A DNA stretch of 12,662 nucleotides from an uncultured Oscillibacter sp. (GTDB lineage Bacteria; Bacillota; Clostridia; Oscillospirales; Oscillospiraceae), in the NCBI GenBank assembly GCA_946494635.1, contig CAMMCS010000038.1, forward strand, positions 1-12,662, written 5' to 3'. Made by a program: the position numbers and the translations under genes. The notes under the pieces were generated by a model. That model searched no databases. It was not told where the DNA came from and saw only the letters and a program-made list of their open reading frames with translations. Shown here piece by piece: positions 1-6,641 of the stretch (its first letter is position 1; every line of letters starts with the position of its first letter).

Positions 1-766
1 CGGCAGCGGTGCTGCCGGCCCCCCCGGCGGCACCGGCAGCGGTACCGGCTGCCGTTCCGACTGCGGCTGTCCCGGCTGCCCCGGCCACCACGGTGTGGGC
101 CAGCGATTCTGCGGCGGAGGCACTCAGGCCGCCCACAAGGGCATCCTTCTGCAGGAAGTACACCAGGAACGGCGCCGCGCTGTATAGCTTGATGCCCTGG
201 GCCGCATAGGCGTCCACGCCCTCCTTGATGGCCTTTCGGGCGTAGTTCAGACGGCTCTTGATGGTGCCCTCCGAGGTCTCCAAGGCTGCGGCGATGTCCC
301 GGACGCTCATTTCCTCATAGTAGAACATCAGCACGCACTGGCGCTGGGGAGGCGGCAGCTGATCCACCAGATCCACAATCATACGCCGGGTTTCCTCATT
401 GTCCAGCGCCTTATCCGGAACCGCCTGGTCATCCAGATTCTCAAAGGCGTCCAACAGGCTGTTGCCCTCTTCGTCCTCCGGGATTTGGGACTCCCGCCGC
501 CCCCGGGTCAGAAGGTTGCGGCAGTAGTTGGCGGTTATGGAAGAAAGCCAGCTCCAGAAGGCTTCCGGATCCTGGAGCCTGTCCAGCTTTGTCAGCATGG
601 AGATGAGGATTTCCTGGGTGGCATCCAGGGCATCCTCCTCGTTTTTCAGCATCTTCAGGCAGTGGTAGTACACCCGGCTCTGAACTGCCAGGACCAGCTC
701 CTCCTGGGCCTGGGAGTCACCGGAGAGACAACGGCCAATGATCGGAGCCATGCTTGAGCGTTCCAT
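1..766 (-). CDS. Sigma-70 family (ECF-type) factor with hydrophobic C-terminal extension, partial
   Basis: Probable RNA polymerase sigma factor; 255 codons are visible and the reading frame runs off the left edge without a stop. The start ATG (764-766) follows GGAGGGAG with about 6 bases of spacing. Region 2 spans about residues 25-93 (NEEDALDATQEILISML, then FWSWLSSITANYCRN). Region 4 spans about 125-183 (QLPPPQRQCVLMFYYEE, MSVRDIAAALETSEGTIKSR), a clear helix-turn-helix. An acidic linker lies between them (95-125). After region 4 the chain does not end as a normal ECF factor would: a hydrophobic segment (LYSAAPFLVYFL, about 194-205) is followed by an Ala/Gly/Thr-rich stretch (225-255). This suggests a membrane-attached or fused sigma factor with an outer domain beyond the window. 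Seen: both sigma regions and the extension. Inferred: membrane attachment. An anti-sigma partner, if any, would lie off the window. Confidence 0.88.
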   Translation of the reverse strand, partial: MERSSMAPIIGRCLSGDSQAQEELVLAVQSRVYYHCLKMLKNEEDALDATQEILISMLTKLDRLQDPEAFWSWLSSITANYCRNLLTRGRRESQIPEDEEGNSLLDAFENLDDQAVPDKALDNEETRRMIVDLVDQLPPPQRQCVLMFYYEEMSVRDIAAALETSEGTIKSRLNYARKAIKEGVDAYAAQGIKLYSAAPFLVYFLQKDALVGGLSASAAESLAHTVVAGAAGTAAVGTAAGTAAGAAGGAGSTAA

Positions 767-818
767 GATGCTCCCTCCAAACACAATTTGAACAGCAGTC
801 GCAGAGGTATTTAAGCAT

Positions 819-847
819 ATTCTATGCCGGCGAGCGGCAGAAGTCAA
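819..847 (-). promoter_or_regulatory. Housekeeping-type promoter for the leftward sigma gene
   Basis: On the minus strand TTGACT (842-847) is followed by exactly 17 bases and TAGAAT (819-824), five of six matches to each vegetative consensus hexamer. Transcription would start near 812, giving a leader of about 45 bases before the ATG at 766. Not tested; judged by consensus and spacing only. Confidence 0.7.
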
Positions 848-1235
848 TTGCCGCGGGGAAGAAGGCGGGGCGGCCTCTCGGCTGCGGCGCAAGGGCGCTG
901 TGCCCCGCGGGGGCCGTTGAGGCGAATGGCTGCGGCAAAAGGCCCGGGCGGGTCTCCAGGCGGCGAACCTCCGGTCATACGGGGAGCCGGACAATCTGCA
1001 TTTCCATCTTTTCGCCTGCAATGGCGGCGGAGCCCATAACAGGGATGCGGCTTACCATGGGGGCCTGGAAGGACGCTGGAATTGTCCTCCGGACAGGCCC
1101 CGTGTCCCGCACTGACGGGCGGCGCTGCCGTTCAGGAGAGGGAGCCCCCGCATCCCCAAACGGGAAAGCGGGGGCTCCGCACACCGGCCGGACCAGGCCG
1201 GCCGGCTGGATCGCCTGCCGGCGGTCGGCCCTGGT
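848..1235. other. Non-coding spacer between the SLH gene and the leftward sigma promoter
   Basis: About 390 GC-rich bases with no convincing gene. Short open frames exist on both strands but lack ribosome binding sites and have the low-complexity Arg/Pro/Gly composition of frame shadows. The only structure I can support is the hairpin at 1141-1178; a second short GC-rich inverted repeat (CCGGCC/GGCCGG) lies around 1184-1208. Confidence 0.5.
1141..1178 (-). terminator. Strong hairpin downstream of the SLH gene, possible terminator
   Basis: GGAGCCCCCGC (1141-1151) and GCGGGGGCTCC (1168-1178) are perfectly complementary, an 11-bp stem with a 16-base loop, 58 bases past the stop codon of the SLH gene. 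There is no T-run on either side, so it is not a classical intrinsic terminator. It could instead be a transcript-stabilising 3' hairpin or part of a factor-dependent terminator. Confidence 0.4.
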
Positions 1236-4200
1236 TCAGTCAGCCAGATCCCGGTAGAGATAGGTGACAATGTCGGCCCGGGGAGACAGATTTCCGGGGA
1301 CAAAGGCTTTGCCGGTACCGGAGAGCAGGCCGGTGCTGTCGGCCCAGGCAACGGCGTCGGTGTAGTAGCGGCCGGGGTTCGCGCTGGCCAGGGCACTGGA
1401 GCCGCTGGCGGCGGGTTCCCCGTTGGCCCTCCACAGGAACGTCACCACATGGGCGCTGGAGCAGGTGCCGTTGGGATTGAAGGTAGAGGCGGAGACGCCT
1501 GTTGTGATGCCGTTTTCATAGGCCCAGAGGATGGCTTTGTAGAAGGCGCTGTTTTCCGAGACGTCCCGGAAGGGATTTACCTTGGTTTCAGGTTCCGGAC
1601 AGCCCTTGGCCCGCCACAGGAAGGTGACCACCTGACCGCGGGTGCAGGCGGCGCTTGGCTGAAAGCGGGTGGCGGTCACACCCCTGGTGATGTCGTTTTC
1701 CAGGGCCCAGAGCACCGCGTCGTAGTAGTAGGATCCCTTCGCCACGTCCACAAACGGGTTTTTCTCGGTGCTCTGGCTTCCGGATGCGCCGCCGGAGGAA
1801 GAGGGGGTGTGGCTGCCGTCTTGAGAGGCTCCGCTGCCGGAGACGCCGGCGGCTCCCTCCGGAATGGCCACGCCATCCAGGAACTTGGTGAAGGTGTCCA
1901 GCCCCTCCAGGCCGCTTTTATCCTCGGTGATGGGGAGGTGGATATTCCGGCCGCAGGCCCACAGGCTGCCGTCCGACTTGAGGATCACTGTGGTTTGGCT
2001 GGAGGGGCTCACGGCCACCACATCATCCACATCCACCTTCCGGGGCACAGTCTGATAGGAGATATAGCCGATGGTATGCCCCATCTCCTTTACCTCAAAC
2101 TGCTCGTTGCCGCCCTCATAGCCCAGGGGATTCCAGCCGAGGTTGCTGCCCCAGCTGTAGAGGTCGCCGTCCTCTGTCAGGGCAAAGCGATATCTGCCGT
2201 CCGTGCCGAAGGACCAGATGCCGGATACATGCTCCATGATTTTCACCGGCGTGACAGCTGTCCGGGATGTCCCGTTGCCCACCTGGCCGCTGTCGTTGGT
2301 GCCCCAGGACCACAGAGACCCGTCGGTTTTGATGGCCATGCCGCCGGTGGCGTAGGCTACATCATCCATAACCTTGCCCAGGGAGCCCCATTTCCGGCCG
2401 GTGTCACGGCCAAGCATGTAGTCCTCATTGCAGCCCCAGGACCACAGAGAGCCGTCCTCCTTCAGCACATATGCAAACTCGGGAGAGCCGCAGGGGTCGA
2501 TGCCGAAGACCTGTTTGCCGCCGCTGGTGACGTAGAAGAAGGTGTCTCCCCGTGGGATTCCCTCCTCCTGGGGAACGGTGGACCAGACCGTGCCGTCGTT
2601 CTTCAGAACCGTATCGCCGCAGATCTGCTTCACATTGTCCATCAGATAGATTGGATTTTCGATATCCCCGTCCCAGTAGAGCCAGAGGGTTCCGTCCTCC
2701 TTCAGAAGATAGGTGCTGGTGATGGCGCGGTAACCGGTGCCCAGGGTGCGCGGGGTGTAGTCATCCTCCACCATTTTCCCGTGGAGAATGGCGTGATACC
2801 AGGACTTCAGCGTGCCGTCCGGCGTAAGATACAGGCCGTTGTAGCCGGGGGTCACGAAGGTGATGTTGGGGCTGGTCATCACGCTTTTTGCGCTGCTTGA
2901 GGGCGCTTGCGGCTCATCAGGCTGGCTGGGCTGCTCCGGATCATCAGGCTGCTCCGGCTCGCCCGGCTGCTCCGGGGCAGAGGAACCGGCGGTGGGATGG
3001 GCCTGCACGCCGCTGCTGTCCAGAGTATAGAATACGGGGGCGGAGTCATCAGTCACATACCAGACCACCTGGCCGTTGAAGAAGACGGGCTGGCAGTCGG
3101 AAAGGGCGCCGGTGGCAGTCTGGATTTCGCCGGGGGTGCCGTCCACGCCGTAGTGGAGATAGCAGAGGGTGTCCCCGATGGCGGAGCCGTGCTTCTCGTT
3201 CCACAGCAGGTAGCCGCCCTCCAGTCCGGTAGGGGCCAGGACCGGTGTTGTGCCGGCAGTTCCGTTGAGCGTATACCGTCTGCCGGTGCCTTCGGCCTTG
3301 TCCATATACTGGAAGTAAACGGTCCGGTCGCCGCCGCTTCCGCCGGTGCCGTTGTAGCTGTAGGCCATCACATAGCCGTCGGAGGTTTCCTCCAGGCCGC
3401 CCACGGAGGCGCCGGTGGTGTTGTTCCCGGCGGCGCCTCCAAAGGAAAGCAGATTCTTGTTCCAGCACCAGTTCCCATAGGAGCCGGAGAATTTGCCGGA
3501 GCCGGCATTGGAGTAGTAGCCCACCAGGACTGCGCTCCGCGGATAGGCGTCGCCGTGATCCAGGGCGATGATTTTGCCATCCTGATCCACCAGGATGAAC
3601 TGGTTGAAGGAGTGGGACACATAGCCATAGGATATGTTCATCACGTCATAGTAAGCGTCCGTGATGGACATGTCGCTCTGCCGTACTGCCATGGTCAGAT
3701 TGGACTGGTGATTGGGGCCGTCATTGCTGGCGTACATCTCGTGGCAGGTGCGGATATACAGGTATCCGCCGTACTCGTCACACCGCAGGCTGCCTGCGTC
3801 GAAGGGGATCACCGTGTTGGCTCCCTTCAGGCTGGCCTGCCCCAGCCTCTCCCAATCCTTTGAGTATTTGACCACCCGGATGACCTCCTGGCTGTCGTCT
3901 TCGCCGGGGTTCCGCTGGCCGAAGATCAGGAAGTTGAAATCCTCCCCGGCGTAGAATCCGCCCCAGATGGAGAGCTCCATGGGGACTGTCCGGCTGGACT
4001 GAAGCGCGAAGGAGGCGCTGTAGTCCTCCACAACGATTCTGCCGTCGATCAACTCTACCCGGGTCAGACCTCCGTCCTCATTTTCATAGAGGTAGGATTT
4101 GACAGTGGAGGCCCAGGTGGTGTAATCCTGCCGGTTGATGTTGCAGGATTCTGCGGGGCGCTCCGCCGCCTGGGCGGCGGGGAGCAGGGACAGTGACAAG

Positions 4201-4250
4201 GCCAGGGAACAGGCCAGGGCTGTCAGCCTTCGGAACAGATGATATTTCAT
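1236..4250 (-). CDS. Secreted SLH-domain protein with RCC1-like repeats
   Basis: A 1004-residue exported surface protein. The start ATG follows AAGGAG with 7 bases of spacing. Residues 1-28 form a signal peptide (MKYHLFRRLTALACSLALSL, ending AAQAA). Residues 30-415 form an unassigned, beta-rich, Gly/Tyr/Asp-rich domain. A Pro/Glu/Gln linker (425-450) leads to RCC1-like repeats (about 462-780), recognisable by recurring 'DGSLWSWG' units: SLWSWGCNEDYMLG near 601, SLWSWGTNDSGQVGNG near 645, DLYSWGSN near 696 and SLWACGRN near 762. A Ser/Gly linker (800-828) precedes three SLH domains (about 831-880, 893-942, 958-1001; YYYDAVLWALENDITRG, FYKAILWAYENGITTG, YYTDAVAWADSTGLLSG). SLH triplets usually anchor proteins to secondary cell-wall polymers, so wall attachment is likely. 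RCC1 repeats usually form beta-propellers used for binding; the ligand is unknown. It is transcribed away from the ECF sigma operon and is not obviously co-transcribed with anything here. Confidence 0.93.
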   Translation of the reverse strand: MKYHLFRRLTALACSLALSLSLLPAAQAAERPAESCNINRQDYTTWASTVKSYLYENEDGGLTRVELIDGRIVVEDYSASFALQSSRTVPMELSIWGGFYAGEDFNFLIFGQRNPGEDDSQEVIRVVKYSKDWERLGQASLKGANTVIPFDAGSLRCDEYGGYLYIRTCHEMYASNDGPNHQSNLTMAVRQSDMSITDAYYDVMNISYGYVSHSFNQFILVDQDGKIIALDHGDAYPRSAVLVGYYSNAGSGKFSGSYGNWCWNKNLLSFGGAAGNNTTGASVGGLEETSDGYVMAYSYNGTGGSGGDRTVYFQYMDKAEGTGRRYTLNGTAGTTPVLAPTGLEGGYLLWNEKHGSAIGDTLCYLHYGVDGTPGEIQTATGALSDCQPVFFNGQVVWYVTDDSAPVFYTLDSSGVQAHPTAGSSAPEQPGEPEQPDDPEQPSQPDEPQAPSSSAKSVMTSPNITFVTPGYNGLYLTPDGTLKSWYHAILHGKMVEDDYTPRTLGTGYRAITSTYLLKEDGTLWLYWDGDIENPIYLMDNVKQICGDTVLKNDGTVWSTVPQEEGIPRGDTFFYVTSGGKQVFGIDPCGSPEFAYVLKEDGSLWSWGCNEDYMLGRDTGRKWGSLGKVMDDVAYATGGMAIKTDGSLWSWGTNDSGQVGNGTSRTAVTPVKIMEHVSGIWSFGTDGRYRFALTEDGDLYSWGSNLGWNPLGYEGGNEQFEVKEMGHTIGYISYQTVPRKVDVDDVVAVSPSSQTTVILKSDGSLWACGRNIHLPITEDKSGLEGLDTFTKFLDGVAIPEGAAGVSGSGASQDGSHTPSSSGGASGSQSTEKNPFVDVAKGSYYYDAVLWALENDITRGVTATRFQPSAACTRGQVVTFLWRAKGCPEPETKVNPFRDVSENSAFYKAILWAYENGITTGVSASTFNPNGTCSSAHVVTFLWRANGEPAASGSSALASANPGRYYTDAVAWADSTGLLSGTGKAFVPGNLSPRADIVTYLYRDLAD

Positions 4251-4460
4251 GGTGGATCTCCTTTCTTGAACTGGCGGTTCTGTCCGCCTCTGTTGATTGA
4301 GACACAGCTCCGGTCCTGCCGGTTTTATGAAGCACGCATTTTTTTGAAAATCTTCCGGGGCCTCTCTGCGTTTTCAAATCCTGCGGCCGCAGGGTGCCGG
4401 GCATCGGCCCGGCCGGGGGCTTCGGATGCGGCGGCCGGGGGAGATGCGCTCCGGAGTCTT

Positions 4461-4598
4461 TTACCGCGGCGCCGCGGGCGGATTGCATCCTGCTCTGGCC
4501 CGGGCCTGTTCCACAACTGCCCGGGCCAGATCCCGGGGGATTTGGACCCTCCGGGCATCCTCTGCAAAGCAGCGGGACAGGAGTTCCGCATAGGTCAT
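4461..4598 (-). pseudogene. Possible coding remnant or small ORF of unknown function
   Basis: From an ATG at 4598 a 45-residue frame begins MTYAELLSRCFAEDARRVQI and ends in an Ala/Arg-rich helix. Its mixed charged, amphipathic composition is more protein-like than the surrounding shadow frames. No good ribosome binding site precedes the ATG. Its 'IPRDLARAVVEQARA' stretch loosely recalls the cytoplasmic N-terminus of the nearby anti-sigma factor (IPIPEELDRVIWDSIDRAA). The second half coincides with a perfect inverted repeat, which may have created part of the apparent Ala/Arg pattern. Could be chance, a decayed anti-sigma-like gene, or a small protein. Confidence 0.18.
4494..4530. repeat. Perfect 12-bp inverted repeat
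   Basis: TCTGGCCCGGGC (4494-4505) and GCCCGGGCCAGA (4519-4530) are exact reverse complements separated by 13 bases. A transcript from either strand would form a very stable hairpin, but no T-run follows, so an intrinsic terminator is unlikely. Confidence 0.6.
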
Positions 4599-4872
4599 GC
4601 CGGCGGATCCGGGCCCCTGGCATCCCTGACGCGCCGCGCAGCGGCCCATGCATATCGGCCGCAGGCTGCCGATGCACGCCGCAGATCTCCGGCGGTATGT
4701 GCCGTCCGCCGGCAGACGCCGCTGGCCGGAAGGGGCTCCGGGCAGACCGGCCGGCGGAGAGGATAACGCAGGCTGCCATCATCCATCCGGAGCAAAAGCC
4801 TTCGGGTGAGAGGCTGCCTGCCGGCGCGTACAGCCGCAGGGAGAAGGGGCCGGCACGGAATAGAAGAATGGC

Positions 4873-4960
4873 GCTTCATGGGACGAGCCCTCCCTTCGTT
4901 CTTCTGGAAAACGGATGCTTCATGGGATCGTGCTGTGTCCGTTCAAGTAATTGGACACAG
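4873..4960 (+). promoter_or_regulatory. Candidate control region of the ECF sigma operon
   Basis: The 11-mer GCTTCATGGGA occurs at 4873-4883 and again at 4917-4927, 44 bp apart (about four helical turns). CTGTGTCC (4933-4940) and GGACACAG (4953-4960) form a perfect 8-bp inverted repeat with a 12-base spacer. Between them GGAAAAC (4906-4912), 16 bases and CGTG (4929-4932) weakly resemble an ECF promoter (AAC near -35, CGT near -10), which would place the inverted repeat at the transcript start. The repeats are seen directly; the promoter and operator roles are inference. Confidence 0.3.
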
Positions 4961-4980
4961 GGGCAGTGGGCCCGGTTTTA

Positions 4981-5014
4981 CGCCGCTGAAAAAAATTTTC
5001 CGAATCGTGCGGCG
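4981..5014 (+). repeat. Nested hairpin in the leader of the ECF sigma gene
   Basis: CGCCGC (4981-4986) pairs with GCGGCG (5009-5014), and within the loop GAAAA pairs with TTTTC across three A residues. It lies about 75 bases before the sigma gene start. No terminator tail follows. Role unknown. Confidence 0.35.
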
Positions 5015-5086
5015 ATTTGACTGCTGAATCCGTCTAAAGGACAGAAGAAGCAAACATGCTGCAGATCTGCGGGAACAGGTGATGGT

Positions 5087-5614
5087 ATGGGAGGCGTTGT
5101 AAGCAAAGCGCAATTTGCCCGGGAATTTCAGCTCAGAAGGCGAAAATATTACCGGATTGCGTATTCATATGTAAAAAATGAGCATGACGCGCTGGATATT
5201 GTGGGCGAGGCGGCGTACAGGGGACTGAAAAACCTGCATGCACTGCGGGCTCCGGAATCTCTCGATTCCTGGCTGACCCGCATTGTGGTCAACGCGGCGG
5301 TGGATTATGCGCGCGGGAACAGGCGCGTTGTTCCGTGTGAGGATGCGGTTCTGGAGAGAGCGGCCGTCCAGGAGGAAGATCTGATCCCCGAGGACTCCCT
5401 GGATCTGTTCGCCGCGCTGGACGCGCTTTCGGAAAAGGATCGGGCCTGCGTGATCCTGCGATACTTTGAGGAATATTCGTTTCCGGGCATCTCACAGGTG
5501 CTGCAGGAGCCGGAGTCCACAGTGAAGTCCAGACTGTACCGCGCGCTGCGCAAAATGCGCCTTTTTCTGGAGAAAGGAGATACCGACTATGAACGCGGGC
5601 AAGAAACAGTATGA
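5087..5614 (+). CDS. ECF sigma-70 factor
   Basis: A 175-residue extracytoplasmic-function sigma factor, normal length for the family. Region 2 covers about residues 14-80 (YYRIAYSYVKNEHDALDIVG, then SWLTRIVVNAAVDYARGNRR). Region 4 covers about 107-160 (DALSEKDRACVILRYFEEYS, FPGISQVLQEPESTVKSRLY), the -35-binding helix-turn-helix. The start is preceded by a modest AGGTG at 8-12 bases. An ATG five bases upstream (5082) is out of frame, and an 8-codon frame (5056-5082, MLQICGNR) ends just before it, so coupling from a leader peptide is conceivable. Its last 26 bp overlap the next gene, typical of sigma/anti-sigma pairs, which suggests coupled translation and tight stoichiometry. It probably directs its own operon and, through the candidate promoter at 6548-6575, the following lipoprotein. 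The target stimulus cannot be read from this protein. Confidence 0.93.
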   Translation: MGGVVSKAQFAREFQLRRRKYYRIAYSYVKNEHDALDIVGEAAYRGLKNLHALRAPESLDSWLTRIVVNAAVDYARGNRRVVPCEDAVLERAAVQEEDLIPEDSLDLFAALDALSEKDRACVILRYFEEYSFPGISQVLQEPESTVKSRLYRALRKMRLFLEKGDTDYERGQETV

Positions 5615-6443
5615 ACAGATCCCCATTCCTGAGGAACTGGACCGGGTCATTTGGGATTCGATCGACAGGGCCGCGCGGGAGGCGCGCCGCCGGCGCCTGC
5701 GCAGATGGGGACTCAGCGCCGCCGCCGTATTCTGCGCGGCCTTTATATCTGCCAACGTAGCTCCGCTTTACGCCTATGCGGCCCGGATCCCGGTCATCGG
5801 AGCCGTTGTGCAGGTGCTGCATGTGGGGAGCGGCGGGACACGCGCGGACGGTGTCCATGCCGGTGCGGCGGCAGAGGGGGAGACGGTGGAATTTTACTTT
5901 GAAAGCCGCGCCGGCGAACTGGACACCGCTCCGGTGTACACGGTTTCACATCTGTTTGCTCCCAACCGGATGGTCCTGACCCTGCACGGTGTCCGCACCA
6001 TCGACTATGAGGCCATCCGGGAGAGCCTGCTTGCCGCTGAGGCGGTCCTGGATGTCTACCGCGCCATGATCGGAGACGATTCCATGTGCGGCTTCATCGT
6101 CGTCCTGAACAGCGGCTATACCTACGAGCTCACGGAGCATACGGATCCGGCCGGCCTGTCTGTGCGCTTCTATCCAGACCCGGCTTACCAGCCTGAGCAG
6201 ATGGTCTACTACCTCCGTTCGGAGGCGATGCCGTACGGAGAGGGCCTGGGTCTGCTTGCTGAGCGGTATCCGGGGAAGGCTGCGCAGCTGAAGACACAAA
6301 GCGGTGAATATATCATCACAGTCGGGCAGTATGGAAGCCTGGCTGAGGCCGAGGCTGCGCTGCGGGCCCTGGAAGAGACATCGGAAGATGCATCGGGACT
6401 CTTCGTGGCCAGCGGAACTGCCGATGAGGTGCCGGAGAAATAG
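5589..6443 (+). CDS. Membrane anti-sigma factor with AMIN-like and SPOR-like outer regions
   Basis: A 284-residue single-pass protein, presumed to sequester the overlapping ECF sigma factor. The start ATG follows AAAGGAG with 9 bases of spacing, inside the end of the sigma gene. The cytoplasmic segment (1-40) carries IPIPEELDRVIWDSIDRAA and a basic RRRRLRRW stop-transfer; one membrane helix spans about 41-62; then YAARIPVIGAVVQVLHV, a juxtamembrane pattern known from Clostridia/Bacilli anti-sigma factors of the DUF4179 and RsiV/DUF3298 type. The outer part differs: residues 97-195 (VYTVSHLFAPNRMVLTLHGV, then FIVVLNSGYTYEL) have the strand pattern of AMIN domains, and 237-276 (GEYIITVGQYGSLAEAEAAL) resembles a SPOR repeat. 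Both folds are known in peptidoglycan-associated proteins, so cell-wall sensing is plausible. The anti-sigma role rests on gene overlap and topology; the outer-domain identities are by eye. Confidence 0.8.
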   Translation: MNAGKKQYEQIPIPEELDRVIWDSIDRAAREARRRRLRRWGLSAAAVFCAAFISANVAPLYAYAARIPVIGAVVQVLHVGSGGTRADGVHAGAAAEGETVEFYFESRAGELDTAPVYTVSHLFAPNRMVLTLHGVRTIDYEAIRESLLAAEAVLDVYRAMIGDDSMCGFIVVLNSGYTYELTEHTDPAGLSVRFYPDPAYQPEQMVYYLRSEAMPYGEGLGLLAERYPGKAAQLKTQSGEYIITVGQYGSLAEAEAALRALEETSEDASGLFVASGTADEVPEK

Positions 6444-6547
6444 CGCCGCTGACGCCGCGCGCTGCGGCCCATGCGGCTGCGGAGCAGGGAACAGAAGCCG
6501 CCCCCGGCCGGACATATGGGGATCTGCCTGAATTTAGAAGGTGGGAG

Positions 6548-6575
6548 GCAAAACTTTTTCCCGTCCTGCAGCGTC
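6548..6575 (+). promoter_or_regulatory. ECF-type promoter candidate before the lipoprotein gene
   Basis: GCAAAAC (6548-6554), a T-run starting the spacer, 17 bases in all, then CGTC (6572-6575) followed by TTATT. This fits the AAC / CGTC pattern and 16-17 base spacing recognised by many Firmicutes ECF factors, and the T-run after AAC is also typical. Transcription would start near 6582, about 60 bases before the ATG. It sits right after the ECF sigma/anti-sigma pair, so that sigma factor is the natural candidate. Confidence 0.42.
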
Positions 6576-6641
6576 TTATTAAAGGTCGGAACCCAACAGA
6601 GAGGGGAGCCGGCAACTATCGGGAAGAAAGGATCTTGAAGT

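Larger units (their letters stand above)
4251..5086. other. Long divergent spacer between SLH gene and ECF sigma operon
   Basis: 836 bases separate two divergently transcribed genes. Overlapping open frames occur on both strands, but none has a good ribosome binding site together with protein-like composition. The stretch contains a 12-bp inverted repeat (4494-4530), a 14-bp GC palindrome (4464-4477), a repeated 11-mer (4873-4883 and 4917-4927), an 8-bp inverted repeat (4933-4960) and a nested hairpin (4981-5014). A short minus-strand frame at 4461-4598 may be a coding remnant. The left end carries the SLH gene leader; I found no strong promoter for it. Confidence 0.5.

Noticed and set aside
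1..60. GGTACCGG-like repeated units at the left edge, possible repeat array
   Set aside because: Explained by codons for the Ala/Gly/Thr-rich tail of the sigma protein; no fixed unit length and no spacers as in CRISPR.
1449..2900. 483-codon plus-strand open frame
   Set aside because: Antisense to the SLH/RCC1 gene; Ala/Gly/Val/His-rich composition with no domain, no signal and no ribosome binding site. Shadow of high-GC coding DNA.
2907..3863. 318-codon plus-strand open frame
   Set aside because: Also antisense to the SLH protein gene and low in recognisable protein features.
4464..4477. 14-bp GC-only palindrome CCGCGGCGCCGCGG
   Set aside because: Such palindromes are expected by chance in GC-rich DNA; no flanking promoter or gene supports a role.
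4084..4782. 232-codon minus-strand open frame over the spacer
   Set aside because: Runs out of frame through the SLH signal-peptide region and has Pro/Arg/Gly shadow composition.
4394..5020. 208-codon plus-strand open frame over the spacer
   Set aside because: No ribosome binding site and Pro/Gly/Cys-rich low-information composition; crosses several inverted repeats.
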